Origin: SZUA-547 sp963669315
GTDB taxonomy: Bacteria; Pseudomonadota; Alphaproteobacteria; Rhodobacterales; Rhodobacteraceae
Length of the DNA: 64,000 nucleotides
Assembly (NCBI GenBank): GCA_963669315.1
Contig: OY770021.1
Coordinates: 744,001 to 808,000 of the forward strand
Reading direction: 5' to 3'
The number at the start of each line of letters is the position of its first letter. The stretch's first letter is position 1. The position numbers and the translations under genes are program-made. Shown here piece after piece: positions 11,995-21,400 of this stretch. Below the pieces are notes generated by a model. The model was not told where the DNA came from. It ran no database searches and saw nothing but the letters and a program-made list of their open reading frames with translations.

Positions 11995-12168
11995 AAAAAG
12001 AGTCTCTTATGTGAGTCAAATTCGCCACGATTCCTTGAACGGCAAAACGCGTTGGATTCCGTCGTCCGCAATACCATGATGCATAGGTGCGCAGTCGGAC
12101 ACGCCCCATCCTACTGATTCGAAAGTCAGAATGCCTCCCAACGGTTCCTTGCCGATTGTGGAGATTTC

Positions 12169-12561
12169 ATGCGACTGCGCCGCGTAAATCCGGTTCTGCT
12201 TGCTGCGACTTTGATGGCTTTCACCGCTGTTCCGTCGGCTGCGGACGTGCGATTCAACCTTCGCGCCACTGTTTCGGCAAGCTGCGCTATTGACCTGCAG
12301 ACAGCCTCTCGTGACGGGGATTGGACCGTCGTGGACCTTGAGGTGCTGTGCAATCTATCGGGTTTTGCGCTCGCTGCGCCGGGCGCCAGAGGCGTCAAGC
12401 TGCTCAACTATAATTTGCTGGGCGCCTCGCAGAAGACACCCGCGATTCATGAAGACGGCGCCAAGATCCACTTTTCTGACATGGGGCCGGGACGCCACCT
12501 GATCCGGCTTCGGATCGCCGCACCGGCTGGTTCGACGCGTCTGGTCCTCGATACTCTCTGA
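12169..12561 (+). CDS. Small secreted pilin-like protein, divergent from fimbrial operon
   Basis: This 130-residue protein has a signal peptide (VLLAATLMAFTAVPSAA). The mature start VRFNLRATVSASCAI closely resembles the start of the major pilin across the divergent promoter region (VQFNLTGEVSGVCVV), and there is again a pair of cysteines (Cys in SASCAI and in LEVLCNLSG). The rest of the protein is short and does not show the normal closing strand of a donor-strand pilin. It could be a minor, base or terminator subunit, or a regulator-like secreted protein; no exact family is recognised. GGAG lies before the ATG. It converges on putA with a 26-base gap. Confidence 0.7.
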   Translation: MRLRRVNPVLLAATLMAFTAVPSAADVRFNLRATVSASCAIDLQTASRDGDWTVVDLEVLCNLSGFALAAPGARGVKLLNYNLLGASQKTPAIHEDGAKIHFSDMGPGRHLIRLRIAAPAGSTRLVLDTL

Positions 12562-12587
12562 CCAGACCTGAAATCTCTCTCATTCAC

Positions 12588-15500
12588 TCAGCCATCCGAT
12601 TCAGCCAAAAGCGCAGCGTTGCCCCCCGCCGCGGTGGTGTCGATGCAGACGGTGCGCTCGGAGCAGTAGGCGACCGGTGCTATTCCCTCTGAGATCAGGG
12701 GAATGATTGGCCCATCACGACGAGCAAGAACCCGTCGAATGGTCGCGCGCGCTGCCGCGCCCCCGGCGAAGGCGACAACATGCACCGTCAAATCCTCTAG
12801 CGCCGCCAGGTCGCAACTCCCGTCGAGCGCCGCCAGCGGCATCCGCTTTTCCTTCAGTAGCGGACGCAGCGTTTTTGGCGCGCCCGCACCGATGGCGAGG
12901 ACCGTATTCCCGGCCGCCAGCGCCTGTGTGGCCTGAACCAGCAACGCTTCCGCGTCAGGACCGAGGCAAAGAGCCGTTCCCCGGGGCCCGAGGAGGAACT
13001 GGTTGGACTCGCCGGTCGGTCCCGGCAGGTCAATCGGCCCGAAATCCAGCGCGGCGGCGGCGGCTGTCGCGGCGACGACCCGCCCTCGCAACGCCGAACG
13101 CAATACGCCGATCCTGTCAGGCGATGCGCTCCAGTCCGATGCGTCGAGGCTATCCAGCGTCGCCACCACTGTTTCGGTATCGAGTATCGGCCCGGTCGCG
13201 ACGTCCGTCCCCGCCCAGCGCGGCTTCTGGAACCGAGGCAGATAGTGCGGCCCTCCCGCCTTCGGCCCGGTGCCTGACAGCCCGTGCCCGCCGAAGGGTT
13301 GTGAGCCGACGATGGCGCCGATCTGATCGCGGTTCACATAGACATTGCCTACATCGGCTTGGTCGAGCACCCGCTGCACGCGGCGATCAATGCGAGTATG
13401 CAGGCCGAAGGTCAGGCCATAGCCCTTGGCGTTGACTGCGCGAACCACTTTGTCGATCTCGTCGCCCTCGAAGGTCGCGACATGCAGGATCGGGCCGAAG
13501 ATCTCGCGCTCCATCTCCTCAATCCCGTTGATGCGGATCACGGTCGGCGCCATGAACAGCCCGTCCTCGGGCTCCGCCAGCGTCTTGACGACCTTGCCAT
13601 CAGAGGCGTGCGCGGCGACGTAAGCGTTGATCTGCTCATACGCCTCGGCATCGATCACCGGGCCGACATCGGTCGAAAGCCGCCACGGATCGCCTATCAC
13701 CAGCTCATCCATTGCGCCCTGAAGCATCTCCAGCAACTTCGGCGCGACATCGCTTTGCACATACAGCACGCGCAGCGCCGAGCAGCGTTGGCCGGCGGTC
13801 TGGAACGCAGAGCGGACGATATCTCGGGTCGCTTGCTCCAAAAGCGCGGTCGAGTCGACGATCATCACGTTCATGCCGCCGGTCTCGGCGATCACCATTG
13901 CGTCCGGCGCGGTCTTGGCCAGTTGCCGGTCGATCAGCTTCGCCACTTCCGTCGAGCCGGTGAAACAAACGCCAGAGATGCGCGGATCGGCCGTCAGCGG
14001 GCCGCCAACCGCCTCGCCATCGCCCGGCAGAAGCTGGATCACTCCCGGCGGAACGCCCGCCTCCAGCATCATCTCGACCGCGCGATGCGCGATCAGCGGA
14101 GTTTGCTCGGCCGGCTTGGCCACCACAGTGTTGCCCGCCGCCAGCGCCGCCGCAATCTGGCCGGTGAAGATCGCCAGCGGGAAGTTCCACGGGCTGATGC
14201 AGACAATCACGCCGCGCGCCGGGGCCGACCCCACACGCTCGGCTTCGTCGGCGTAGTAGCGCAGGAAATCCACCGCCTCGCGAATCTCGGCGACGCCGTC
14301 GAGCAGGGTCTTGCCCGCCTCGCGCGCAGCCAAAGCCAGATATTCGAACGTGTTCGCTTCATAAAGGTCCGCGACCTTGCGAAGAACCGCCGCGCGATGC
14401 GCAGCCCCGGCGGCCTCCCAGCCCGGCTGCGCGGCCTCAGCGGCGCCGATCGCCTCCGTCGCCAGATTTGCATCCGCCTCGATGACCGATCCGACAACGT
14501 CGCCGGGCGAAGCGGGATTGCAGATCTCGACCGGTGCGCCGCCACCGGCAATGGCGGGCGAGATCGGTCCAGCCTCCCACCTGTATGGCGCCGCGAAAGG
14601 CGCGCGCCCGGCTTCTATCTCGGCCAGATCGACCGGATCGGTCAGATCCCAGCCCCGGCTGTTGGCGCGCGGCGCGAAAATATCGGTTGGCGGCGCAATA
14701 GCAGAATTGGGCGTAAAGCCGGTCCCGGCGGCGGTCTCGATCGGATCGCGCGCGATCTCCTCTGGCGAGACCGTCTCATCCACGATCTGATTGACGAAAG
14801 AACTGTTAGCCCCGTTTTCCAGCAAGCGCCGCACCAGATAGGCCAGAAGATCCTCATGCGCGCCCACCGGTGCGTAGATGCGGCAACGCGTTCCGGCCTT
14901 CGCCTTCACCGCTTCATGCAGCGCCTCGCCCATGCCGTGCAGGCGCTGGAACTCGAAGCTCTGCTTGTTCTCGCCTGACATCTGCAACACCGTCGCCACC
15001 GAATGGGCGTTATGGGTGGCGAACTGCGGATAGATCCGATCGGTCATGCCCAAGAGCTTGCGCGCGCCTGCCAGATAGCTGACATCCGTATGCGATTTGC
15101 TGGTGAAGACCGGGAAACTCTTGAGGCTCATCACCTGGGCGCGCTTAACCTCCATATCCCAATAGGCGCCTTTGACCAGCCGCACCATGATGCGCCGGTC
15201 GAGGCTTTCCGCGAGCCCATAAAGCCAATCGAGAGTTGGCATGGCGCGCCGCCCAAAGGCCTGCACCACCACGCCGAAACCTTCCCAGCCCGCGAGCGAG
15301 GGTTCGGAGAGCGCGCCCTCGATCACATCCAGGGAGAGATCCAGCCGGTCCGCCTCTTCCGCATCGATATTGAAGCCGATCCCAGCGACCTTGGCGGCGC
15401 GCGCCAATTCCAGCAGCCGTTCGGTTATCACCGGCAGCATCGCATCGCGCTGGCCCAGCTCATAACGCGGATGCAGCGCCGACAGCTTCACTGAAATGCC

Positions 15501-16229
15501 GGGATTGTCGCGAATGTCGTCGGAGATCGCAGCCGCGCCGATCCTCGCAATCGCGGCGGCGTAGGCGTCGAAATAGCGCCGCGCGTCGGCGTCGGTCCGC
15601 GCCGCCTCTCCCAGCATGTCATATGAATAAGTATAACCCTTGGCGACCATCGCCTCGCCGCGCATCATCGCCTCTTCAGCGGTGCGGCCAAGGACGAATT
15701 GCGCGCCCATCTCCGCCATCGCCTGCCCGACCGCCTTGCGGATCACCGGCTCCCCCAAACGGCGCACCAACCCGTGCAATGTGCCGGCGACGCCCTCGGC
15801 GTCCTCCTCCAGCACGCGGCCGGTCAGCATCAGCGCCCAGGTCGAAGCATTGACGAGGATCGAGCCAGAGTCCCCCAAATGCGCCGCCCAGTCATGCGGC
15901 GTGATCTTGTCGGAGATCAGTTCATCCACGGTCGTCGCGTCTGGCACGCGCAGCATCGCCTCGGCCAGACACATCAGCGCAACGCCTTCCTTGGTCGACA
16001 GACCATATTCAGCGAGGAAGGACTCCATGATCCCGACATCGCCTGATCCGCGGACGGCGCGCACCAGATCAGCCGCATTAGCAGAGATCCCGACGCGGGC
16101 GTCGGCGTCCAGCGCCGCGGTTTCGACCAGTTGTCGGACAAGCGCCTGCTCATCGCTCAACGTCGCGGCGCGGATGGCGTTTCGGCGGGCGGTCAGCAAG
16201 GGCGCCTCCCAAGATTGCGGCAATCGCAA
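12588..16229 (-). CDS. putA: Bifunctional proline dehydrogenase / L-glutamate gamma-semialdehyde dehydrogenase PutA
   Basis: PutA oxidises proline to glutamate in two steps: an FAD-dependent proline dehydrogenase barrel followed by an NAD-dependent aldehyde dehydrogenase. The 1,213-residue product shows the proline dehydrogenase part in the first half (RIMVRLVKGAYWDMEVKRAQ; YAPVGAHEDLLAYLVRRLLE) and the aldehyde dehydrogenase part after about residue 560 (VICISPWNFPLAIFTGQIAA), with the catalytic cysteine in FQTAGQRCSALRV near residue 815. A C-terminal domain follows the dehydrogenase, as in longer PutA types. The N-terminus lacks a ribbon-helix-helix DNA-binding domain, so this PutA should not repress its own gene. 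No good ATG exists near the start; TTG at 16229 is the most likely start. It stands alone and diverges from glgB. Confidence 0.95.
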   Translation of the reverse strand: MRLPQSWEAPLLTARRNAIRAATLSDEQALVRQLVETAALDADARVGISANAADLVRAVRGSGDVGIMESFLAEYGLSTKEGVALMCLAEAMLRVPDATTVDELISDKITPHDWAAHLGDSGSILVNASTWALMLTGRVLEEDAEGVAGTLHGLVRRLGEPVIRKAVGQAMAEMGAQFVLGRTAEEAMMRGEAMVAKGYTYSYDMLGEAARTDADARRYFDAYAAAIARIGAAAISDDIRDNPGISVKLSALHPRYELGQRDAMLPVITERLLELARAAKVAGIGFNIDAEEADRLDLSLDVIEGALSEPSLAGWEGFGVVVQAFGRRAMPTLDWLYGLAESLDRRIMVRLVKGAYWDMEVKRAQVMSLKSFPVFTSKSHTDVSYLAGARKLLGMTDRIYPQFATHNAHSVATVLQMSGENKQSFEFQRLHGMGEALHEAVKAKAGTRCRIYAPVGAHEDLLAYLVRRLLENGANSSFVNQIVDETVSPEEIARDPIETAAGTGFTPNSAIAPPTDIFAPRANSRGWDLTDPVDLAEIEAGRAPFAAPYRWEAGPISPAIAGGGAPVEICNPASPGDVVGSVIEADANLATEAIGAAEAAQPGWEAAGAAHRAAVLRKVADLYEANTFEYLALAAREAGKTLLDGVAEIREAVDFLRYYADEAERVGSAPARGVIVCISPWNFPLAIFTGQIAAALAAGNTVVAKPAEQTPLIAHRAVEMMLEAGVPPGVIQLLPGDGEAVGGPLTADPRISGVCFTGSTEVAKLIDRQLAKTAPDAMVIAETGGMNVMIVDSTALLEQATRDIVRSAFQTAGQRCSALRVLYVQSDVAPKLLEMLQGAMDELVIGDPWRLSTDVGPVIDAEAYEQINAYVAAHASDGKVVKTLAEPEDGLFMAPTVIRINGIEEMEREIFGPILHVATFEGDEIDKVVRAVNAKGYGLTFGLHTRIDRRVQRVLDQADVGNVYVNRDQIGAIVGSQPFGGHGLSGTGPKAGGPHYLPRFQKPRWAGTDVATGPILDTETVVATLDSLDASDWSASPDRIGVLRSALRGRVVAATAAAAALDFGPIDLPGPTGESNQFLLGPRGTALCLGPDAEALLVQATQALAAGNTVLAIGAGAPKTLRPLLKEKRMPLAALDGSCDLAALEDLTVHVVAFAGGAAARATIRRVLARRDGPIIPLISEGIAPVAYCSERTVCIDTTAAGGNAALLAESDG

Positions 16230-16399
16230 CGGCCACTCAGCATATAAGGCGCGCCGCCCAGGTGACCTGATTTTTTGAAGGCGCTGACCCTTTTTGGGAT
16301 TAAACTGCCAGAATCAATGCTCTTCCCGCCCTTTTAGTTGGGTTACGTGGCGGCGCTCCCCGTTAGAATTGCAGTATAAAAGGACAGAACGGGGCGTAC

Positions 16400-18610
16400 G
16401 TGACCAAAACCGGGGATCATCCAAAGATAGACGCCGACGTCGCCGCGCGGCTGATAAACGGCGTTCACAGCGATCCATTCTCAGTGCTGGGACCGCATTC
16501 GGTTGACGGGCGCTGGGCGATCACCTGTCTGGCGCCGGGCGCAAGCGTCGTCGAGGCGATCGCGACGGACGGTCAGACGATCTCAAAGCTCGTCCCGGCA
16601 GGCGGTTACGAGTTGTTCTCGGGATGGGTGGACGGCGACGAGAAGCCAGTCGCCTATCGCCTGCGCGCGTCCCGCGACGATGCGCGCTGGGAGTATGAGG
16701 ACCCCTACCGGTTTGGTCCTCTGCTGGGCGAGCACGACGAGTATTTCCTTTCGGAAGGTTCGCATTTGCGGCTGTGGGAGGCGCTGGGCGCACATCCGAC
16801 GGAGCATGAAGGCGTGGCCGGCGTGCGCTTCGCCGTCTGGGCGCCCAACGCGCAGCGCGTCTCGGTGGTCGGCGACTTCAATGACTGGGACGGGCGGCGC
16901 CACGCAATGCGCGCTCGGGGATCGACCGGCGTATGGGAGATATTCGCGCCGGGCGTCGTGGAAGGCGCCAGCTACAAATTCGAGATCCGGTCGCGGGACG
17001 GCGTGCTGCAACCGCTGAAGGCCGACCCGATCGGCTTTGGGGCGGAGCACCCCCCTGAGACGGCGTCGATCGTGCGGGATCTGGCGGGCCGTGACTGGGG
17101 CGACGGCGCATGGATGGAGCGCCGGGCTGCGGCGCAGAGCGTCGATGCGCCGATCTCGATCTACGAGGTGCATCTCGGGTCCTGGCGGCGCAAGACCGAG
17201 GATGGCGACCGCCCCCTCTCCTATCATGAGCTTTCCGATGAGCTTGTGCCTTACGCCAAGGATATGGGCTTCACCCATATCGAGCTTCTGCCGATTACAG
17301 AGCATCCGTTCGACGGATCTTGGGGCTATCAGCCGGTCGGGCTCTACGCGCCCACCATCCGCCACGGAACGCCTAGCGAGTTCCGCGATTTTGTGGAAGC
17401 CTGCCATTCGGCGGGGCTGGGACTGATCCTCGACTGGGTTCCGGGGCACTTCCCCACGGATTCGCACGGCTTGGGCAGTTTTGACGGCCAGTCTCTCTAT
17501 GAACATGCCGATCCGCGAGAAGGGTTCCATCAGGATTGGAACACGCTGATCTTCAACTACGGGCGGCGCGAGGTCGCCAATTACCTGATCGCCAACGCGC
17601 TTTATTGGCTGCGCGAGCACCATGTGGACGGGCTGCGCGTAGATGCGGTCGCCTCCATGCTCTATCGCGATTATTCCCGCGCCGAGGGCGAATGGGTGCC
17701 GAATGTCCATGGCGGGCGCGAAAACCTGGAAGCCATCGCATTTCTCAAGCGCATGAATGAGGTGGTCTACGCAGACGATCCCTCGATCATGACCGCCGCG
17801 GAGGAATCCACGTCCTGGCCGGGCGTTTCAAAGCCGACGGATCAGGGCGGGCTGGGTTTCGGCTACAAGTGGAATATGGGCTGGATGAACGACACGCTCG
17901 ACTACATGTCGCTCGATCCGATCCACCGCCGCCACCATCACCACCAGATGACGTTCGGACTGCACTACGCTTTTTCAGAGAACTTCATCTTGCCGATCAG
18001 CCATGACGAGGTGGTGCACGGCAAAGGCTCTCTGCTGACCAAGATGCCGGGAGAGGGTTTCGACAAATTCGCGAATCTTCGCGCCTATTACGGCTTCATG
18101 TGGGGCCATCCGGGCAAGAAGCTGCTGTTTATGGGGCAGGAGTTCGCGCAGGGGCGCGAGTGGAACCACAATGCGTCGCTGGACTGGCATTTGCTGGACG
18201 TCGACAGCCATTCTGGCGTTCAGAACCTGATCCGCGATCTCAACCTTCTCTACCAGAGCACGCCATCTCTGCATCGAAGCGACGCCCGCGCCGAAGGGTT
18301 CGAGTGGGTGGAGGCGAATGCGGAGGATATTTCCGTTTACGCCTGGGTGCGAAAGGCGGATGGCGCGCCGCCCGTGCTGGTGGTGAGCAACTTCACGCCA
18401 ATCGAGCGGTCCTCACACCGCATCGGCGTGCCCGCGGCCGGGCGCTGGGCGGAGCGGCTGAACACCGACGCCAAGACTTATGGCGGGTCGGGCCGGGGCA
18501 ATCTGGGCGGCGTAGACAGCCAGCCCGTCGGCGCGAATGGCCGAGACAACTCGATCGAAATCACGGCGCCTCCATTGGCCACGTTGTTTTTCGAGCTTCA
18601 GGAAGATTGA
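16400..18610 (+). CDS. glgB: 1,4-alpha-glucan branching enzyme GlgB
   Basis: GlgB makes the alpha-1,6 branches of glycogen. The 736-residue length and domain order are standard: N1 domain, CBM48 (GVRFAVWAPNAQRVSVVGDF), GH13 barrel and C-terminal beta domain. The catalytic residues are all present: Asp415 (DGLRVDAVASML), Glu468 (TAAEESTSWPGVS) and Asp536 (SHDEVVHGKGSLL), each offset by 10 from the E. coli enzyme. The start is GTG at 16400 with a GGGG ribosome site. A TATAAA box at 16375-16380 may be the -10 element, but no good -35 box accompanies it. It is the first gene of the glycogen synthesis operon, 52 bases before glgC, and diverges from putA. Confidence 0.97.
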   Translation: MTKTGDHPKIDADVAARLINGVHSDPFSVLGPHSVDGRWAITCLAPGASVVEAIATDGQTISKLVPAGGYELFSGWVDGDEKPVAYRLRASRDDARWEYEDPYRFGPLLGEHDEYFLSEGSHLRLWEALGAHPTEHEGVAGVRFAVWAPNAQRVSVVGDFNDWDGRRHAMRARGSTGVWEIFAPGVVEGASYKFEIRSRDGVLQPLKADPIGFGAEHPPETASIVRDLAGRDWGDGAWMERRAAAQSVDAPISIYEVHLGSWRRKTEDGDRPLSYHELSDELVPYAKDMGFTHIELLPITEHPFDGSWGYQPVGLYAPTIRHGTPSEFRDFVEACHSAGLGLILDWVPGHFPTDSHGLGSFDGQSLYEHADPREGFHQDWNTLIFNYGRREVANYLIANALYWLREHHVDGLRVDAVASMLYRDYSRAEGEWVPNVHGGRENLEAIAFLKRMNEVVYADDPSIMTAAEESTSWPGVSKPTDQGGLGFGYKWNMGWMNDTLDYMSLDPIHRRHHHHQMTFGLHYAFSENFILPISHDEVVHGKGSLLTKMPGEGFDKFANLRAYYGFMWGHPGKKLLFMGQEFAQGREWNHNASLDWHLLDVDSHSGVQNLIRDLNLLYQSTPSLHRSDARAEGFEWVEANAEDISVYAWVRKADGAPPVLVVSNFTPIERSSHRIGVPAAGRWAERLNTDAKTYGGSGRGNLGGVDSQPVGANGRDNSIEITAPPLATLFFELQED

Positions 18611-18662
18611 TAGTTAAAAAAGGCGATCCTAGGCGCAAAGCCGGGGTCAGGGAGAGACGCCA

Positions 18663-19925
18663 ATGCAGAACGGAAGTAAAAATCAGCATCTGTCGCGCGA
18701 AACAATGGCGTTCGTGCTCGCCGGGGGACGGGGCAGCCGACTGAAAGATTTGACGGACAAGCGCGCGAAACCAGCGGTTCACTTCGGTGGCAAGACCAGA
18801 ATTATCGATTTTGCCCTGTCGAATGCGCTCAATTCAGGCATCCGGCGCATTGGAATCGCCACCCAGTACAAGGCGCACTCGCTGATCCGGCATCTGCACC
18901 GCGGTTGGGGATTTTTGCGCGCAGAACGCAATGAAGGCCTGGATATTCTACCCGCAGGCCAGCGCGTCGATGACGGACAGTGGTATCTCGGCACGGCGGA
19001 CGCGGTGGCGCAGAACATCGACATCATTCAAAGCTACGGCCCCAAATACATCGTGATCCTCGCAGGCGACCATATCTACAAGCAGGATTACCAAGTGATG
19101 CTGGAACAGCATGTGGAGGCCGACGCGGATGTGACGATCGGGTGCCTGACCGTGTCGCGTGAGGAAGCGTCGGCGTTTGGCGTCATGGCCGTTGATGAGA
19201 ACCAACGGATCATCGACTTTGTCGAGAAGCCGGCCGAACCGCCGACCGTGCCGGGTGATCCCACCAAGTCGCTCGCCTCAATGGGCATCTATGTCTTTGA
19301 CACGGCGTATCTGATCGAGCGGCTGGAAGAGGATGCGGCCGATCCGAACTCCAGCCACGATTTCGGCAAGGACATCATTCCTTCCATCGTCAAGAACGGC
19401 AAAGCCGTGGCGCATAAATTCAACGACTCGAGCGTTTCGACGGCGCCGGGCGCGGAGCCCTATTGGCGCGATGTCGGCACGATCGACGCGTTCTGGCGGG
19501 CCAATATCGACCTGACGGATTTCAACCCGGAACTGGATCTTTACGACCGCAGCTGGCCGATCTGGACCTATAGCGAGATCACGCCGCCAGCGAAGTTCAT
19601 CCATGATGAAGACGACCGCCGGGGCTCAGCCACGAGCTCGATGGTCTCGGGCGGCTGCATCATCTCGGGCAGTCACGTCAACCAGAGCCTGTTGTTCACG
19701 AACGTAAAATGCCATTCCTTCGGTCGCCTCGACCGGGTCGTGGCGCTTCCAAGCGTCGAAATCGGCAGACGGGCGCAATTGTCCGACGTTGTGATCGATC
19801 GCGGCGTCAGAATCCCCGAGGGGCTGGTTGTCGGCGAGGATCCTGATCTGGACGGCAAGCGGTTCCGCCGCACCGACAACGGCGTTTGCCTGATCACGCA
19901 GCCGATGATCAAAGCGCTTGGGTGA
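18663..19925 (+). CDS. glgC: Glucose-1-phosphate adenylyltransferase GlgC
   Basis: GlgC makes ADP-glucose from ATP and glucose 1-phosphate, the committed and allosterically controlled step of bacterial glycogen synthesis. The 420 residues contain the nucleotide-binding signature (VLAGGRGSRLKDLTDKRAKP), the sugar-phosphate region (IVILAGDHIYKQDY; VEKPAEPP) and a C-terminal left-handed beta-helix with hexapeptide-like repeats (residues about 320-400). The length and the N-terminal Arg/Lys cluster are typical of alphaproteobacterial enzymes, which respond to pyruvate and fructose 6-phosphate; the effector is inferred from family knowledge, not read directly. It is 52 bases after glgB and 7 bases before glgA. 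Confidence 0.97.
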   Translation: MQNGSKNQHLSRETMAFVLAGGRGSRLKDLTDKRAKPAVHFGGKTRIIDFALSNALNSGIRRIGIATQYKAHSLIRHLHRGWGFLRAERNEGLDILPAGQRVDDGQWYLGTADAVAQNIDIIQSYGPKYIVILAGDHIYKQDYQVMLEQHVEADADVTIGCLTVSREEASAFGVMAVDENQRIIDFVEKPAEPPTVPGDPTKSLASMGIYVFDTAYLIERLEEDAADPNSSHDFGKDIIPSIVKNGKAVAHKFNDSSVSTAPGAEPYWRDVGTIDAFWRANIDLTDFNPELDLYDRSWPIWTYSEITPPAKFIHDEDDRRGSATSSMVSGGCIISGSHVNQSLLFTNVKCHSFGRLDRVVALPSVEIGRRAQLSDVVIDRGVRIPEGLVVGEDPDLDGKRFRRTDNGVCLITQPMIKALG

Positions 19926-19932
19926 CGACGCC

Positions 19933-21366
19933 ATGAAAGTTCTCTCCGCCGCGTCCGAGTGCGCGCCATTCATCAAGACCGGTGGCCTGGCGGACGTCGT
20001 CTCCGCACTGCCGGGCGCGCTGGCCGGGGAAGGCGTCGAGATGCGGGTGCTGTTGCCCGCCTACCTGGCGCTGGCGAAAATCGCCAAGTCAGGCGACGTA
20101 GTAATGAATCTTCGCGGGCTTCATGGCGGGTCGGCGAAGGTGATCGCGGCGAAAGCGGACGGTATCGACCTTCTGCTGCTCGACGCGCCGCATCTCTTCG
20201 ACCGGCCTGGAAATCCGTATCTCGGCGACGATGGAACCGACTGGCCCGACAATCACTTGCGTTTCGGGGCTCTGTCGGCGGTCGCGGCGCGGGTCGCGCG
20301 CGAGGGCGTCGGCGACTGGAAGCCGGATCTGCTGCATGCGCATGACTGGCAGACGGGGCTGGCGCCGGCCTATCTGAAATACGGACGCGGCAAAGCCCCG
20401 CCCAGCGTCATCACCATCCACAACATCGCCTTTCAGGGGGTGTTCCCGGCGACGACGCGCAAGCTTCTGAACCTGCCGGAAAGCCAATTCACGGTCGACG
20501 GGTACGAGTATTATGGCGGCCTCAGCTACCTGAAGGCCGGACTTGTCACCGCAGCCAGGATCACGACGGTCAGCCCGACCTATGCGCGCGAGCTGACCGA
20601 CCCGGCCTTCGGCATGGGCCTTGAAGGCGTCATCGCGGCGCGGCGCGGCGACATGCGCGGAATCCTCAACGGCGTCGATCTGGATGTCTGGAACCCGGAG
20701 ACGGACGGCGCGCTGGCGGAAAACTACACGGCGCGCAGCCCCAAAAAGCGCCGTCTTAACCGCGCGGCCGTGGCGGAAAAGTTCGGGCTTGAGGTCACGA
20801 AAGAGACGCCGATCTTCTGCGTCGTCAGCCGGCTGACGCGGCAAAAGGGGCTGGACCTGCTGCTGGAGGCCGTGCCGCGGCTGATCGGACGCGGCGCGCG
20901 CCTCGCGATGCTCGGATCCGGCGACAAGGATCTGGAGGCCGGATACACCGCGGCGGCCAAGGCCAATCCCGGCAAGGTCGGCGTCGTGATCGGCTATGAC
21001 GAGGCGCTGTCGCATCTGATGCAAGGCGGGTCCGACGTGATCCTGATCCCGTCCCGGTTCGAGCCCTGCGGCCTTACGCAGCTCTATGGCCTCAGATATG
21101 GCTGCCTGCCGCTGGTGGGCCGTACGGGCGGGCTCGCCGACACGGTGATCGACGCCAATGAGGCGGCCATCGCAGACGGCGTCGGCACCGGCTTCCAGTT
21201 CTCCCCGATCGAAGCAGGACCTTTGGGCGACGCCATCGACCGCGCCTGCGACGCGTTCGCGAACCGCAGCCTTTGGAAATCCATGGCGCGCCGCGCGATG
21301 CGCAGTGATGTGGGGTGGGATCGATCCGCCGCCGCGTATAGGGCGCTCTACGCCGAGCTTGCCTAG
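19933..21366 (+). CDS. glgA: Glycogen synthase GlgA (GT5, ADP-glucose dependent)
   Basis: GlgA extends alpha-1,4-glucan chains from ADP-glucose. The 477-residue protein has the N-terminal ADP-glucose site (FIKTGGLADVVSALP) and the C-terminal GT5 motifs (SRLTRQKGLDLLLEAVPRL; PSRFEPCGLTQLYGLRYG; RTGGLADTVID). An open frame begins earlier and overlaps glgC, but the ATG at 19933, 7 bases after the glgC stop, gives the canonical N-terminus (MKVLSAASECAPFIKTGG). It is the third gene of the operon and is followed by pgm after 34 bases. Translational coupling with glgC is likely. Confidence 0.97.
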   Translation: MKVLSAASECAPFIKTGGLADVVSALPGALAGEGVEMRVLLPAYLALAKIAKSGDVVMNLRGLHGGSAKVIAAKADGIDLLLLDAPHLFDRPGNPYLGDDGTDWPDNHLRFGALSAVAARVAREGVGDWKPDLLHAHDWQTGLAPAYLKYGRGKAPPSVITIHNIAFQGVFPATTRKLLNLPESQFTVDGYEYYGGLSYLKAGLVTAARITTVSPTYARELTDPAFGMGLEGVIAARRGDMRGILNGVDLDVWNPETDGALAENYTARSPKKRRLNRAAVAEKFGLEVTKETPIFCVVSRLTRQKGLDLLLEAVPRLIGRGARLAMLGSGDKDLEAGYTAAAKANPGKVGVVIGYDEALSHLMQGGSDVILIPSRFEPCGLTQLYGLRYGCLPLVGRTGGLADTVIDANEAAIADGVGTGFQFSPIEAGPLGDAIDRACDAFANRSLWKSMARRAMRSDVGWDRSAAAYRALYAELA

Positions 21367-21400
21367 TCCAGATGAAAATCACCTCCGGAAAGTCTTCGAA

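Noticed and set aside
13359..14978. Long open frame of about 540 codons on the plus strand across putA
   Set aside because: It lies fully antisense to putA, has Arg/His/Asp-rich composition typical of GC-rich antisense frames, and no ribosome site or family motif.
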